NCBI RefSeq assembly: GCF_000725125.1
Contig: NZ_JFCB01000007.1
Span: 164,685-228,684, forward strand
Source: Streptomyces toyocaensis
Lineage (GTDB): Bacteria > Actinomycetota > Actinomycetes > Streptomycetales > Streptomycetaceae
DNA: 64,000 bases
Reading direction: 5' to 3'
A program made the translations under genes and the position numbers. The stretch's first letter is position 1; every line of letters starts with the position of its first letter. Shown piece after piece: positions 63,042 through 64,000 of the stretch. The notes beneath the pieces are model-generated. The model worked only from the letters and a program-made list of their open reading frames with translations. It was not told the origin of the DNA and ran no database searches.

Positions 63042-64000
63042 ATGCAGATCCGGCTGACCGTCGTAGACCCGCTGGGCCCCTCCTCCCCCGCGCGGGAGCG
63101 GGCCGCGAGCTGCGACGTGCTGGTCACGGCGCCCGCCGGTACGGCCCTCGCCGCGGTCGCCTCCGCGCTGGCCTCGGCGGTCTCCGGTGGCGACGGCACG
63201 TCCGGCGGCACAGGGGCGCCCGTGCTGTACGCCGGTGACCAGCGACTGGACGCCCAGCGCTGCACGCTGGGCGAGCCTCCGCTGATCGACGGCGCGGTCC
63301 TGGCGGTGGGTGCCCCGGGCGACCCCGAACCGCATCCCGAGCTGGACGAAACCCCCACCCGGCTGCACGTCGTCGCCGGCCCCGACGCGGGCGGGGTGCA
63401 CCTGCTGCACGGCGGCGAGATCCGCATAGGCCGCTCGGCCGACGCCGACGTACCGCTCGACGACCCGGACGTCTCCCGTCTGCACTGCGCGGTGACCGTG
63501 GCCCCGGACGGCCGCGTCTCGGTCGCCGACCTCGGCTCCACCAACGGCACCACCCTGGACGGCCGGCGTGTGGGCCCCCGCCCGGTCCAGCTGGCCCCGG
63601 GCGCCCTGCTGCGCATCGGCGAGTCGGCGCTGCGCCTGACGCCGGCGGCGGGACCACCCGCGCGGGCGGCGACGACACCGGACGGGGAGGGGCACGTCCG
63701 GGTGCCGGCGCCTCGCGCCGGGGGTTCCGGACTCCCCGGTGACGCCACGGTCACCGGGGCCTCCGGCGGGACCGGGAGTACCGGGAGCACGGCACCCGCG
63801 CGGGAGGAGCGGTCCGGCCCGCCGCAGGCGCGGACCCACCACGCCTACGGTTCGGCCGACCGGTCCGCCACCGGGGACGGCCGGACCGCGGACGTGCCGG
63901 CGCACGACGGGCAGCCCCGGCGCGAGCCGGGCGGGCGGCCGGCCGAGAGGCCGGCCCCCGGCTGGGCCGTCGGCACGCACCCGCACGACGCGCAGCCCCC
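63042..64000 (+). CDS. FHA-domain protein (N-terminal part), possibly FtsK/SpoIIIE-type
   Basis: The frame is open from ATG 63042 to the window end (319 codons). A ubiquitin-like N-terminal region is followed by an FHA domain: IRIGRSADADVPLDDPDVS then RLHCAV and DLGSTNGTTLDGRRV, the phosphothreonine-binding core with Arg, Ser and Asn. After about 210 a Gly/Pro/Arg-rich linker runs to the edge. The layout resembles actinobacterial FHA-FtsK proteins, but the ATPase part is not visible. It could read marks made by PkaA/PkaB. Confidence 0.85.
   Translation, partial: MQIRLTVVDPLGPSSPARERAASCDVLVTAPAGTALAAVASALASAVSGGDGTSGGTGAPVLYAGDQRLDAQRCTLGEPPLIDGAVLAVGAPGDPEPHPELDETPTRLHVVAGPDAGGVHLLHGGEIRIGRSADADVPLDDPDVSRLHCAVTVAPDGRVSVADLGSTNGTTLDGRRVGPRPVQLAPGALLRIGESALRLTPAAGPPARAATTPDGEGHVRVPAPRAGGSGLPGDATVTGASGGTGSTGSTAPAREERSGPPQARTHHAYGSADRSATGDGRTADVPAHDGQPRREPGGRPAERPAPGWAVGTHPHDAQP

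Overview
This window is very GC-rich and dense with genes. It carries many GTG starts, ATGA/GTGA stop-start overlaps and long perfect terminator hairpins without U-tracts. The gene content (SigU/RsuA-type pair, NnaR beside NarK, MatAB, twin PkaA/PkaB kinases, LAETG-anchored protein, SUKH-type proteins, HPPD beside an AsnC regulator) points to a chromosome-core region of a Streptomyces, and the order resembles the S. coelicolor core around hppD-murA-sigU-ssrA-ftsEX-prfB-pkaAB. Functions rest on sequence reading and family knowledge; no searches were run.

Layout. 1-8.3 kb: cut-off secreted M6 metalloprotease, small membrane protein, two RDD membrane proteins, GlcD-type flavoprotein, TPR protein, and HPPD for tyrosine catabolism. 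8.4-14.2 kb: AsnC/Lrp regulator, four overlapping genes of an osmoprotectant (OpuC/ProU-type) ABC importer, secreted Lon-like protease and IclR regulator. 14.5-20 kb: DEAD/DEAH helicase, Phd/Doc-like toxin-antitoxin pair with a palindrome upstream, MFS exporter, double-domain SUKH-like protein. 20-25.2 kb: three coupled genes for a molybdenum hydroxylase whose iron-sulfur subunit carries an unusual N-terminal extension of about 450 residues. 25.4-30.3 kb: sugar ABC importer without its own ATPase, coupled to a GH20 hexosaminidase.

30.4-41.9 kb: housekeeping core with DUF3039 protein, YqgE, MurA (its 3' end tandemly duplicated), HU, malic enzyme, HelD-type helicase, sigma/anti-sigma pair, CGNR regulator, and the nitrogen regulator NnaR. 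41.9-48.6 kb: NarK, then acyltransferase, MatB and MatA, probably making and modifying an extracellular PNAG-like glycan. 48.8-52.6 kb: LysR/MFS divergent pair, a decayed LacI regulator and a secreted PHB-depolymerase-like esterase. 52.7-64 kb: tmRNA, SmpB, S41 protease, FtsX, FtsE, small zinc-ribbon membrane protein, LAETG repeat protein, RF2, kinases PkaB and PkaA, and the start of an FHA-domain protein.

The strongest leads are the extended iron-sulfur subunit of the molybdenum hydroxylase, the duplicated murA tail, the two GlnR-like boxes flanking narK, the higher-order repeat in the LAETG protein, the atypical Doc motif with its palindromic operator, the duplicated SUKH-like architecture, and a 22-bp dispersed repeat that sits once inside coding sequence and once on a stop codon. 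I did not find a clearly new multi-gene defence or biosynthetic system.
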